DNA of 20,828 nucleotides from the NCBI GenBank assembly GCA_041552135.1, contig JBFELL010000033.1, positions 1-20,828 on the forward strand, given 5' to 3'. The stretch's first letter is position 1, and every line of letters starts with the position of its first letter. Shown here in pieces: positions 14,403 to 20,828 of this stretch. The position numbers and the translations under genes were made by a program. The notes beneath the pieces are model-generated. The model saw only the letters and a program-made list of their open reading frames with translations. It did not search any database and was not told where the DNA came from. This stretch comes from SZUA-186 sp041552135 (lineage in GTDB: Bacteria > Pseudomonadota > Gammaproteobacteria > UBA9214).

Positions 14403-17400
14403 TTATCGTTCGGTTACGCGCGTGACGACGCGGTGCTGTTTGCCATTGCGGCTGAAATCGATACGAATCTCTTCACCGGGCGACAACCGCCGCAATGACC
14501 CGGCATACCCGCGCATATCGTCGACCGGTGCCTCGTTGACGCGCAGGATTATATCGCCCTTTTGCAGGCCGGCCCGGTCGGCCGGTGTGCCGGCGCGCAC
14601 GTCATCAAGCCGGACACCCTCGCCGCTCCAGGTGAAGTCGGGTACCGTCCCGAGGCTGACGCGGCGTGTCTGCTTCGTGTTCGCAGTGGCCCGCTTCTTG
14701 CTGCCGGCCAGTGTGCTCTCCAGCGCCCCGGGCCGTTGTGCCAGGTATTGCGTGGTCTCGTACAGGACGTTCGCGACCTTGACCAGCCCGCCATGGTCGA
14801 TCCTGTCCGGCGTGTCGCCGGGGCGGTGGATATCCTCGTGGACACCGCCAAAGAACTGCACCGCGGGGACGCCTGCCTCGATGAAACTGCTCTGGTCGCT
14901 GGAGCCGAAGTCATCAGCCACTGCCCTGACCGGCACGCCGGTCACGTAGCCCGCACCGCGAACGATGTGGACCCACTCGTTCGCACTGCCCGTGCCAAAC
15001 AGCACCAGTGGCCTGTCGCCCAGCCGGCCGACGGTATCGAGGTTGAGCATGGCGATGGTCTTGTCCACCGGGTAAGTGGCGGCGTGTTCTACATAGTGGC
15101 GCGAGCCCAGCCGGCCGGTCTCCTCCGCCGTGAAGGCAGCGAACACCAGGGTGCGCGGCAGTGGCTTGCCCCGCAGCGAGCGCGCCAGTTCCAGCAGCAC
15201 CGCAACACCGCTGGCATTGTCGTCTGCCCCGGGATGGGTCTTGCCCCGATCGGCATTGTGGTCGGCATATTCGCCGCGCCCGAAATGGTCATAGTGCGCG
15301 CCGATTACGAGGCTCTCGCCGGTATACCGCGGATCGCTGCCCGGCAGTATGCCGATGACATTCTTCAGTGTGACCGTGCGCTCAAGCCGCTCGACAGGCT
15401 GCTCCCACGCCTGGAACCAGCCGCCGTCGTCACCGCCCGGTTGCAGCCCGGCGGCCTTGAACCGGCCGGCGATCCAGTCGGCCGCGCGGTCCAGTTCCGG
15501 GCTGCCCAGGCCTCGACCGGCCATGTCGGCACCGGCCAGGAGGTCAACATCGGCCGCCATGCGTGCGGCGGAAAACCGCTCGGGCGGTGCGACCAGTGCC
15601 TTGCGCGGTGCCGGTCGCGCAGGGCTGAAGTCGATCACGGCAGCGTCGGCCTGGGCGACGCGTAGCGACATGGGCGAGTCGACCACGGGCCACTGGCCCT
15701 TGAGCGTGTTGTCAGGCGCCGTGCCGGTGAAGGCCAGGTAGCTGTAGCGGCCGTAGTGCGGCAGCTTGCGCCCCAGGCCGGGCAGGGCGGCGGTCGAATC
15801 CGCGGCCAGCCAGCCCAGCGCCAGGTCGGGTGCCTGCGGCTGCCGCGCCATGACAACGAGGGAATGGCTGTCAGCGGCCAGTTCCGTTTCCCCGATCGTC
15901 ACGGTGTTGCCGCGATCGTTGTACGCATAAGCCTGCAGTGCCTCCCCGAGCTGCGGCCGGAAGCGGTTGTGCCAGCCAAACAGCCATACGGCGCGGTCCG
16001 CGGGCAAGGCCTCCAGTGCCGCGTCGGAGATGATCTCGACCCGGCCGGGTTTTGACTGCCGCCAGTCCTGCGCCAGTGCCCGGTAGGCATCGTTCAGCGC
16101 GGTGTCTGCCTCTGCCGGCAGTACGATGAGCACCTGTTCGGCACCGATGGCCTGGCTGATGGCCGGCGGGGTCTCACTGCGGTGCAGACGGCGGAACACA
16201 TCGAAGCCGGGATCCAGATCGAGTTGCAGCGGTCGGGCCGGCAGGTCGAGCCGCAGTGTCTCGCGCCGCTGCCGGATGCGCACATCGGCTTCCCATGCCT
16301 GTTTCGTGCCTTCCAGGGTAACCGCAAGTGGCAGCTCGAGGTCGTAGGGCGCACCCGGCTGGGTCTGTTCCACGATGGCTGTCAGGCGGTAGCCGCTGCC
16401 ATGTGGCTCAGTCCTGACCTGCGTTGCACGTAACTGCGGTGCACCGGTGCGTTCGACCCACTGGGTGAAGAAACCATCAAGCGGTCCTTGCGCCACGTCG
16501 CTGAAGACGCGCTGCAGCGCGTCGTAGTCCGCGACGCGGAAGCGGTACTGGTCATAGAGGGACTGCAGTCCCTGGATAAAGACGGCATCGCCCAGCTTTC
16601 TGCGCAGCATGTGAAACAGCATGAGTGTCTTGCCGTAGCCCACCGCCTCGGTACGCGCACTGTGGCGGCTGCGAAATGCCGTCAGCGGGAAGTCCTCCTG
16701 CCGGCCGACATAGTCGGCATACTTCTGCAGCGTGGTGCGCCGGTAATCGGCACCGCGCCCCTGCTGCTCCTTGATCAGGTGATCCGCCAGGTAGCTGGTC
16801 AGCCCCTCGGCCCAGTTACCGCTCTCGTAATCGATGTAGACACCGTTGCCCCACCAGTTGTGCAGGATCTCGTGCGGGTAGGAGGAGTGCAGGATGAACG
16901 GCAGGCGAATGACCTTCGGACCGAGCAGGGTGAAGGAGGGCATACCGTAGCCGGTCTCCCAGAAGTTCTCCACCATGGCGAATTTGCCGAAGGGGTAGGG
17001 GCCGATCAACCCGTCGTAGAGCGCGATGTAGCGGTGGGTGGCGTCGAGGTATTTCTGTGCCAGTGCCGGATCGGGCCGGCGCAGCAGCACCATGGCCTGC
17101 ACGCGGTTTTCCGTGCTGGCGTACTCGGTGAACGGCCCGGCGACCAGGTAGATTTCCTCCTGTGGTGCCGTACTGCGCCAGCGTTCGATGGCGCCATTTG
17201 TCCCGTCCGGCAGTTCCAGACGCTCGCCCTGGCTCATGCCACTCCAGCCCGCGGGCAAATGCAGCTCAAGGTCAAAGCTCAGCAAGCGGTTCTCGATATG
17301 CGGGTACCAGTGGCTGGAGCCGGCAAGGAACACGCCCTCGGGTGAGATCATGCCACGGGTTTCGTGGAAACTGCGTGCGTACTCCTCCCCCTGCCGCTGC

Positions 17401-17747
17401 AGTGCATGGTGGATGCGGCCACGGTAGCGCAGGCTGAAGCGGCGCCCCCCTGGCGGCAGTGTTACCCGGTAGTGCTCGGGTTCCCCGCCTGACGCATTGT
17501 CCGCCTCGGCCGGCAGCCGCAACAGCTGTGCGCCTTCACCGAGCAGTTCCGGCTGCAGCCCGGGGTGCAGTGCAAATACCAGCGAGTTGCCGCTGCCGGC
17601 AGGCAGGGTGATGGTGTCCACGACCTCGATACCGGCATTGGCCGGGTCGAGTGACACCTCAAGCTCATGCTTGAGCGGCGCCGCGGAAATCCCGGCCGGG
17701 CACCACAGCAGGCACAGCAGGAGGACAAGGCTTCCTGAACCGCGCAT
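14403..17747 (-). CDS. M1-M28-PDZ fusion metallopeptidase, exported
   Basis: A 1114-residue periplasmic protein with a signal peptide (LVLLLCLLWCPAGISAAP) and two zinc-peptidase units plus a PDZ domain. The N-terminal M1-like part has MVENFWETGYGMP, in the place of the GxMEN substrate loop, and the zinc site H292-E-I-L-H296 with E314 in NWAEGLTSYLAD. That is HEXXH-x17-E, one residue shorter than classical M1 spacing. The middle region (about 520-740) is less clear. The M28 aminopeptidase domain has H818 (AHYDHFG), D842-D843 (GADDNASG), E875-E876 (TAEETG), D904 (LNLDTVG) and H974 (DIHRPGDTPDRID), so all expected ligands are present. A PDZ domain closes the chain (about 1035-1110, AGTPADRAGLQKGDIILRVN). 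The ATG follows the ChaN-like stop codon by one base, with no ribosome-binding site, implying translational coupling. It probably trims peptides in the periplasm. Confidence 0.88.
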   Translation of the reverse strand: MRGSGSLVLLLCLLWCPAGISAAPLKHELEVSLDPANAGIEVVDTITLPAGSGNSLVFALHPGLQPELLGEGAQLLRLPAEADNASGGEPEHYRVTLPPGGRRFSLRYRGRIHHALQRQGEEYARSFHETRGMISPEGVFLAGSSHWYPHIENRLLSFDLELHLPAGWSGMSQGERLELPDGTNGAIERWRSTAPQEEIYLVAGPFTEYASTENRVQAMVLLRRPDPALAQKYLDATHRYIALYDGLIGPYPFGKFAMVENFWETGYGMPSFTLLGPKVIRLPFILHSSYPHEILHNWWGNGVYIDYESGNWAEGLTSYLADHLIKEQQGRGADYRRTTLQKYADYVGRQEDFPLTAFRSRHSARTEAVGYGKTLMLFHMLRRKLGDAVFIQGLQSLYDQYRFRVADYDALQRVFSDVAQGPLDGFFTQWVERTGAPQLRATQVRTEPHGSGYRLTAIVEQTQPGAPYDLELPLAVTLEGTKQAWEADVRIRQRRETLRLDLPARPLQLDLDPGFDVFRRLHRSETPPAISQAIGAEQVLIVLPAEADTALNDAYRALAQDWRQSKPGRVEIISDAALEALPADRAVWLFGWHNRFRPQLGEALQAYAYNDRGNTVTIGETELAADSHSLVVMARQPQAPDLALGWLAADSTAALPGLGRKLPHYGRYSYLAFTGTAPDNTLKGQWPVVDSPMSLRVAQADAAVIDFSPARPAPRKALVAPPERFSAARMAADVDLLAGADMAGRGLGSPELDRAADWIAGRFKAAGLQPGGDDGGWFQAWEQPVERLERTVTLKNVIGILPGSDPRYTGESLVIGAHYDHFGRGEYADHNADRGKTHPGADDNASGVAVLLELARSLRGKPLPRTLVFAAFTAEETGRLGSRHYVEHAATYPVDKTIAMLNLDTVGRLGDRPLVLFGTGSANEWVHIVRGAGYVTGVPVRAVADDFGSSDQSSFIEAGVPAVQFFGGVHEDIHRPGDTPDRIDHGGLVKVANVLYETTQYLAQRPGALESTLAGSKKRATANTKQTRRVSLGTVPDFTWSGEGVRLDDVRAGTPADRAGLQKGDIILRVNEAPVDDMRGYAGSLRRLSPGEEIRIDFSRNGKQHRVVTRVTER

Positions 17748-17748
17748 G

Positions 17749-18960
17749 CTATTGCAGCGTGATTTCGCGTGTCATGGTCTTGTCTTTCAGCAGCAGCCGC
17801 GGTCGCAGGATGTCAATGCGGATGGTCTCACCGGGTTGCCGGTTCCACAGCGCCAGCCGCAGATCGGCAAGACGGCTGATGTCGGCGTCATCGATACGGG
17901 TGATCCGGTCGCCGCGCCGGATGCCGGCCGCATCGCAGGGGCTGTCCGCAAAGCAGGATTCGACACTGACCGCGTCCTCGGTCTCCTCCAGCAAGGCACC
18001 TATCTTGCCGGACGGCGGCAATGATTGTTTCTCCGGCAGTAGCAGATAGTCGGCAAGGCCGGGCCCGATGGTTTCGTTCCAGTCGTTGATAATCGTCGCG
18101 CTTTCGACAGGCATACGTCGTGTCAGACGCCGGGGTATTGCACTGCCCCAGGCGACATGGCCGTTACCTGCCAGGACCACCAGGCGGTGATCGGGATTGG
18201 CCTCAAGGAATCTGGCGGCACGCTCGGCCATGCCCTCGTCCCACAGCAGCTGGACATCGAGAAAATGCTCAAAAGGCTGTCCACTATCGTTCGGGTGGTG
18301 CGCGAAGATCTCCCTGAGGCGCTGTTCGTAGGCCGCATCGGAACGGTCGATCTCCGCCGGCAGGCGGGTGCGTAATTCCGGAGAGATCGCATCCATGCCG
18401 TGCCGTCCGACCTCCCGGGTCAGTTCAGCCGGCAGGTTCAGGGCCACGATCGGCAGGCCGTGCTCACGGGCATAACGCAGTATGGGCGCATAGAGCCGGT
18501 AGTCCATGCGCCAGCGCTGGAAGTATTCCGTTGCACCCAGCATCTCCTGCTCTTCCATGGCGCCCGAGACGTAATCGTCAAGCGCCCACTGGAAAGGTTG
18601 CTGGAAGGCTTCCATGCCGATGGCCAGGTTCGGGTTTTGCCCGTGCAGGTGACGAATGATTTCGAGCTGCGTCAGATGATGGTCATAACGCGTATGCTGC
18701 TCGCCGATGAAAATCACCCGCTTGTCGGCCAGCCCCTCAACAAGCTGCTCGAGGGTGGAAAACGCACTCAGGTCAAGGGCAGGGGTTGCCGCGACGGTGA
18801 CCGCGGCCGGCTGCGGCGTGATGAGGTCTGCCGGGGGTGTGGCTTCCTGCGTGGCGCGGGTGGTCAGGGGGGTGAGACATGCCAGCAGCAGTGCGAACAG
18901 CCATTGACGGTGTTCTACCCGTGGTTGTGGGTATTTCGGTTTCATTACAAGACTACGCAT
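17749..18960 (-). CDS. ChaN-like (DUF399/Tiki superfamily) protein with C-terminal PDZ
   Basis: A 403-residue exported protein. The ATG at 18958-18960 (MRSLVMKPKYPQ) is preferred because GGGGAAG lies just upstream; an ATG at 19008 has no such site. A signal segment (WLFALLLACLTPLTTRA) follows; LLAC could be a weak lipobox. The ChaN domain shows FIGEQHTRYDHH (E87, H89, H94, H95), AIGMEAFQQPFQWALDDY, a paired FQRWRMDYRLYAPILRYA block, and GNGHVAWG (H268). A PDZ domain occupies about 325-400 (DAAGIRRGDRITRIDDADI). ChaN proteins are linked to haem binding and iron regulation, but the wider superfamily includes TIKI proteases, so haem handling and proteolysis are both possible. First gene of the run with the M1-M28 peptidase and the PD40 protein; only one base separates its stop from the next ATG. 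Confidence 0.85.
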   Translation of the reverse strand: MRSLVMKPKYPQPRVEHRQWLFALLLACLTPLTTRATQEATPPADLITPQPAAVTVAATPALDLSAFSTLEQLVEGLADKRVIFIGEQHTRYDHHLTQLEIIRHLHGQNPNLAIGMEAFQQPFQWALDDYVSGAMEEQEMLGATEYFQRWRMDYRLYAPILRYAREHGLPIVALNLPAELTREVGRHGMDAISPELRTRLPAEIDRSDAAYEQRLREIFAHHPNDSGQPFEHFLDVQLLWDEGMAERAARFLEANPDHRLVVLAGNGHVAWGSAIPRRLTRRMPVESATIINDWNETIGPGLADYLLLPEKQSLPPSGKIGALLEETEDAVSVESCFADSPCDAAGIRRGDRITRIDDADISRLADLRLALWNRQPGETIRIDILRPRLLLKDKTMTREITLQ

Positions 18961-19016
18961 TTGCTTCCCCGCCCGGATCAACCGGATTGCCTCATGCCAT
19001 TTGACCATCGGTTAGA

Positions 19017-19034
19017 TGCTAATCATAACGATTA
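19017..19034 (-). promoter_or_regulatory. Possible Fur-box-like palindrome
   Basis: TAATC-ATAAC-GATTA (19020-19034) is a perfect 5+5 palindrome in an AT-rich patch 57 bases upstream of the ChaN-like start. Bases 19017-19031 match 10 of the 14 defined positions of the Fur 7-1-7 consensus TGATAATnATTATCA. The match is weak. It is noted because ChaN homologues can be iron regulated. Confidence 0.3.
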
Positions 19035-19120
19035 AGAAAGTGTTAATCCCTCGCGACTGTGGCAGTGGACGGTCGCCACGTGAGGGCAACGTTTCCGGCC
19101 CCGGATGCTATACTTTTATC

Positions 19121-19285
19121 AGGAGGGTGACGAGGAAGAGAGGGTGACCCCACGGGGTTGCCAGAGCCAGACGGGCAACTGCTGAATCACCCTTCGGGCG
19201 CCTCGGAGAGTATCGGGCGAGCAAGAGGAGCCAGGGAAGGTAGGCCTGGCAGACCTCTGTTTGGTGGGGCAGTGCCACCAGCTGA
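19121..19285 (+). ncRNA. Candidate structured RNA (unassigned family)
   Basis: A -10-like TATACT (19109-19114), without a convincing -35, precedes a stretch that folds into successive stems. AGGGTGA (19141-19147) pairs with TCACCCT (19187-19193) around GTTGCC/GGCAAC (19157-19162 with 19074+100-19179). AGAGG plus GCCAGG (19224-19235) pairs with CCTGGC plus CCTCT (19245-19258). TGGTGG pairs with CCACCA (19262-19280). A second GAGGGTGAC copy at 19123-19131 could compete for the first stem. Five GGA triplets (four as AGGA or CGGA) hint at CsrA/RsmA binding. I cannot match it to a known RNA family, and the strand could be either. Confidence 0.3.
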
Positions 19286-19404
19286 ACCGCTCACTAGCCG
19301 GGGCGTTTCTATTGTCTGAAATACACAGCGACAAGGCGGCCGCCGTCAGCTCATTGACAGATCTCTTCCCCCGGGCTGGCTGCAAGGCATATACCCGGGA
19401 ATTC

Positions 19405-19469
19405 GGCCACGGAAGCACACGGAAGTGCTGTTTTCGTAAGCCTTGATCCTTCCGTGTGATTCCGTGGCC
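19405..19469. repeat. 21-bp inverted repeat forming a long hairpin
   Basis: The left arm 19405-19425 (GGCCACGGAAGCACACGGAA, plus G) and the right arm 19449-19469 are reverse complements at 20 of 21 positions, separated by 23 bases. Each arm itself contains two CACGGAA units. TTTTT follows at 19477-19481, so it could terminate plus-strand transcription, but the run starts seven bases after the stem. CACGGAA/TTCCGTG repeats are common intergenic elements in several environmental bacteria. Confidence 0.8.
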
Positions 19470-19520
19470 AGTTGGGCTTTTTCTGCTGATAACACGACCT
19501 TGAGCAGGTGCCCATCGGGG

Positions 19521-19739
19521 CTAGCCGGATGTTTCCAGGGCAAGCTGGGCTTCGGTCTTCATGCCGAACCTTTTCATCAGCCAGGTTGGCGGGCAGAAGC
19601 CGGTGAATGAACTCTGCAGGCAATTAAAGCCGATAAACAGGGTGAGCCAGGCCCAGTAGGGGCTGTGAAACAGTGTCAGCAGGCATGTGACCATCACCAT
19701 GGTTCCGCCAAAGGCAAACATCGCTCGTTCGATAGACAT
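19521..19739 (-). CDS. DUF2892 (YgaP-like) inner-membrane protein
   Basis: A 72-residue protein with the DUF2892 pattern: a short N-terminus (MSIERAMFAFGG), one hydrophobic helix (TMVMVTCLLTLFHSPYW), a second (WLTLFIGFNCLQSSFTGFCP), then PTWLMKRFGMK. The CP near the end of helix two is typical of the family. Start taken at the ATG 19737-19739, with GGAG six bases upstream; the frame extends 12 codons further but without a better site. In YgaP this membrane part is fused to a rhodanese domain and handles sulfur or thiocyanate. Here it is free-standing, 134 bases beyond the end of soxA and cut off from it by a terminator. A role in sulfur metabolism is inferred from context only. Confidence 0.82.
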   Translation of the reverse strand: MSIERAMFAFGGTMVMVTCLLTLFHSPYWAWLTLFIGFNCLQSSFTGFCPPTWLMKRFGMKTEAQLALETSG

Positions 19740-19820
19740 GGACAACTCCGGTGGTCGATTGGTGGATAGCCGCAAATAATGCCATCAATCGCCTCATAAA
19801 TCATTTCCTGGAACAATAAA

Positions 19821-19849
19821 AAAGCCCGACTTGAAACAAGTCGGGCTTT
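19821..19849 (-). terminator. Intrinsic terminator after soxA
   Basis: A perfect 13-bp stem AAAGCCCGACTTG / CAAGTCGGGCTTT with an AAA loop lies 24 bases past the soxA stop codon. Read on the minus strand the stem runs into a T-rich tract (complement of AATAAAAAA at 19815-19823), the usual form of a Rho-independent terminator for the leftward sox transcript. A shorter T-run on the other side may give some activity in the plus direction. Confidence 0.92.
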
Positions 19850-19873
19850 AGTCCTGACGGCTTGTGCCCGGGC

Positions 19874-20710
19874 TTACTTGCGTGCCCCCGGGCCGTTGGA
19901 TTCCAGACCGTTACTCATGTAACTGTGGAAATATTCCAGGGCGCGGTACTCGTCACTCTGTGACTTGTGGGGCTTGGCACGGACCTGCTTGTTGCAGCCG
20001 CCGTAACGACGGTGAAGGGTGCCGAGACCGCCCCACTTGGAACGATAGACCGGGAAGTGGGTCGTGTGTCCAAGGGCCGGGCTGAGGATGTCGGCACGTA
20101 TCTTGTTGCCGGCGTTATAGACATGGCAGTCGGCACAGGACATGTTCATCTGGCCACGCTTGGCATAGAAGTGGTTCTTGCCTCTCTGGTAGGCCTCCAG
20201 TGCACGCGGGTCATCCGGGATGACGATGCTGACCGTTTCACCACGTGACGTGTAGTGCATGTAGGCAGAGATGTCGGCAATCGGGCCCTTGTTCCATTTC
20301 AACGGTTCCTCGCCGTTGGCCTTGCGGCACTCGTTGATGGCCAGCTCCAGCGTCATGATACGGCCGGACTTGGTGTCGAAGAACGGGTACCTGTGTGCCA
20401 CGCCGACACCGTCGTTCGGGAAGCAGCTGGCATAGGTCTTGCCATTCTTGAACGGGGTGTTGAACAGTGTCTTGCCCTTTTCCAGGTTCAGCTCATACGG
20501 CGGAAATTCCTCGATTTCCTCCCACTGCTCCCGGGATGCGGCATCGATGGAGTACACACCATTGATGAAGTCATCCTTTGGGGTATTGGGGAAACGCTTG
20601 TGGAAGTAGGAGCGGAATTTCTCCAGGTCTTCCTGCGGCGTTGCGTAGGCCGGTGCCGTGAAGGCGCCGAACAGGCCGATCACGAGTGTTGCGGTAAGGA
20701 GTTTTCTCAT
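19874..20710 (-). CDS. soxA: SoxA, monohaem-type subunit of the SoxAX c-type cytochrome
   Basis: Subunit of L-cysteine S-thiosulfotransferase (SoxAX), which couples thiosulfate oxidatively to the SoxY cysteine in the periplasm. The 278 residues start with a signal peptide ending AYA-TPQ. The single c-type haem site is C192-A-D-C195-H196 (MSCADCHVYN). C239 in GGCNKQVRAKP matches the SoxA cysteine that ligates haem and carries the thiosulfate or persulfide. The N-terminal haem of dihaem SoxA is missing: C96 (SCFPNDG) is not in a CxxCH motif and, with C128 (NECRKANGE), probably forms the disulfide seen in monohaem SoxA proteins. GGAGGA lies ten bases before the ATG (20708-20710). It follows soxZ by 54 bases on the same strand and ends at a strong terminator, so it is the last gene of its transcript. 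Confidence 0.95.
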   Translation of the reverse strand: MRKLLTATLVIGLFGAFTAPAYATPQEDLEKFRSYFHKRFPNTPKDDFINGVYSIDAASREQWEEIEEFPPYELNLEKGKTLFNTPFKNGKTYASCFPNDGVGVAHRYPFFDTKSGRIMTLELAINECRKANGEEPLKWNKGPIADISAYMHYTSRGETVSIVIPDDPRALEAYQRGKNHFYAKRGQMNMSCADCHVYNAGNKIRADILSPALGHTTHFPVYRSKWGGLGTLHRRYGGCNKQVRAKPHKSQSDEYRALEYFHSYMSNGLESNGPGARK

Positions 20711-20764
20711 TGGGTGTTTCTCCTCCAGGTCAGTAGGGGGTTGGTTCTTGGTTTAAAGGGCGGT

Positions 20765-20828
20765 TCAGGAGATGGCGCCTTCGGAGCTGTCACTGTTGCC
20801 CTTGTTGTCGGTCCAGCTCAGCGTAATC
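20765..20828 (-). CDS. soxZ: SoxZ C-terminus (partial, runs off the window)
   Basis: The last 21 codons of a minus-strand gene end in TGA at 20765-20767: ITLSWTDNKGNSDSSEGAIS. The SW.DNKG.SDS.E pattern is the C-terminal strand and tail of SoxZ, the partner of SoxY in the sulfur-carrier heterodimer SoxYZ. Position immediately upstream of soxA fits the common soxXYZA-type gene order. Most of the gene lies beyond the right edge. Confidence 0.82.
   Translation of the reverse strand, partial: ITLSWTDNKGNSDSSEGAIS

Larger units (their letters stand above)
19010..19520. other. 511-base non-coding region with hairpins and inverted repeat
   Basis: No plausible gene: the minus-strand frame 19119-19418 has no ribosome-binding site and a composition unlike the neighbouring proteins. 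From left to right it holds the Fur-like palindrome, a -10-like TATACT at 19109-19114, a run of hairpins (19140-19280) listed as a candidate RNA, an undistinguished stretch to about 19400, and the 21-bp inverted repeat at 19405-19469. Confidence 0.5.

Noticed and set aside
19200..19285. Glycine or cobalamin riboswitch, suggested by CGGAGAG and GGGAAGG
   Set aside because: Only short fragments match; the rest of either consensus and the expected downstream target gene are missing.
19119..19418. Minus-strand 99-codon ORF in the non-coding region
   Set aside because: No ribosome-binding site, no recognisable domain, and it overlaps stable hairpins; more likely a by-product of a structured or non-coding sequence.

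Overview
The window looks like chromosomal DNA of a GC-rich, sulfur-oxidising proteobacterium, most likely a gammaproteobacterium. The best evidence is at the right end: a minus-strand soxA preceded by the last 21 codons of soxZ, which together mark a thiosulfate-oxidation (Sox) operon running off the window. The large DUF3683-type flavin/Fe-S oxidoreductase, the YtoQ and ChaN-family proteins and REP-like intergenic repeats fit the same group. No tRNA, rRNA, CRISPR array, integrase or intact transposase was seen.

Layout: 172-1917 (+) secreted alkaline-phosphatase-superfamily enzyme, by eye less GC-rich than its neighbours. 2110-2700 (-) small membrane protein. 2931-4454 (+) membrane-anchored DUF697 GTPase. 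4653-5939 (+) a paralogous DUF697 GTPase cut in two by one in-frame TGA. 6118-7749 (+) orphan BatD-like exported protein. 7771-7870 (+) decayed scrap of a third GTPase copy. 8408 down to about 7600 (-) three very small ORFs. 8702-12544 (+) 1280-residue FAD/4Fe-4S/CCG oxidoreductase. 13166-12714 (-) YtoQ-family protein. 18960-13314 (-) a tight three-gene run for exported proteins: ChaN-like protein with PDZ, an M1-M28-PDZ double peptidase, and a PD40 (TolB-like) propeller. 19010-19520 non-coding, with hairpins and a long inverted repeat. 19739-19521 (-) DUF2892 membrane protein. 20710-19874 (-) soxA with a clear terminator, then the soxZ end.

Three gaps (4459-4560, 12541-12674, 13200-13302) carry one REP-like hairpin family arranged as head-to-head inverted pairs, like BIMEs. 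The least described parts are the ChaN/M1-M28/PD40 operon, which reads as a periplasmic protein- or peptide-processing unit that may respond to iron (a weak Fur-like palindrome lies upstream), and the GTPase locus, which shows duplication, a nonsense mutation and a relic. All family assignments come from reading motifs by eye; no search was run.
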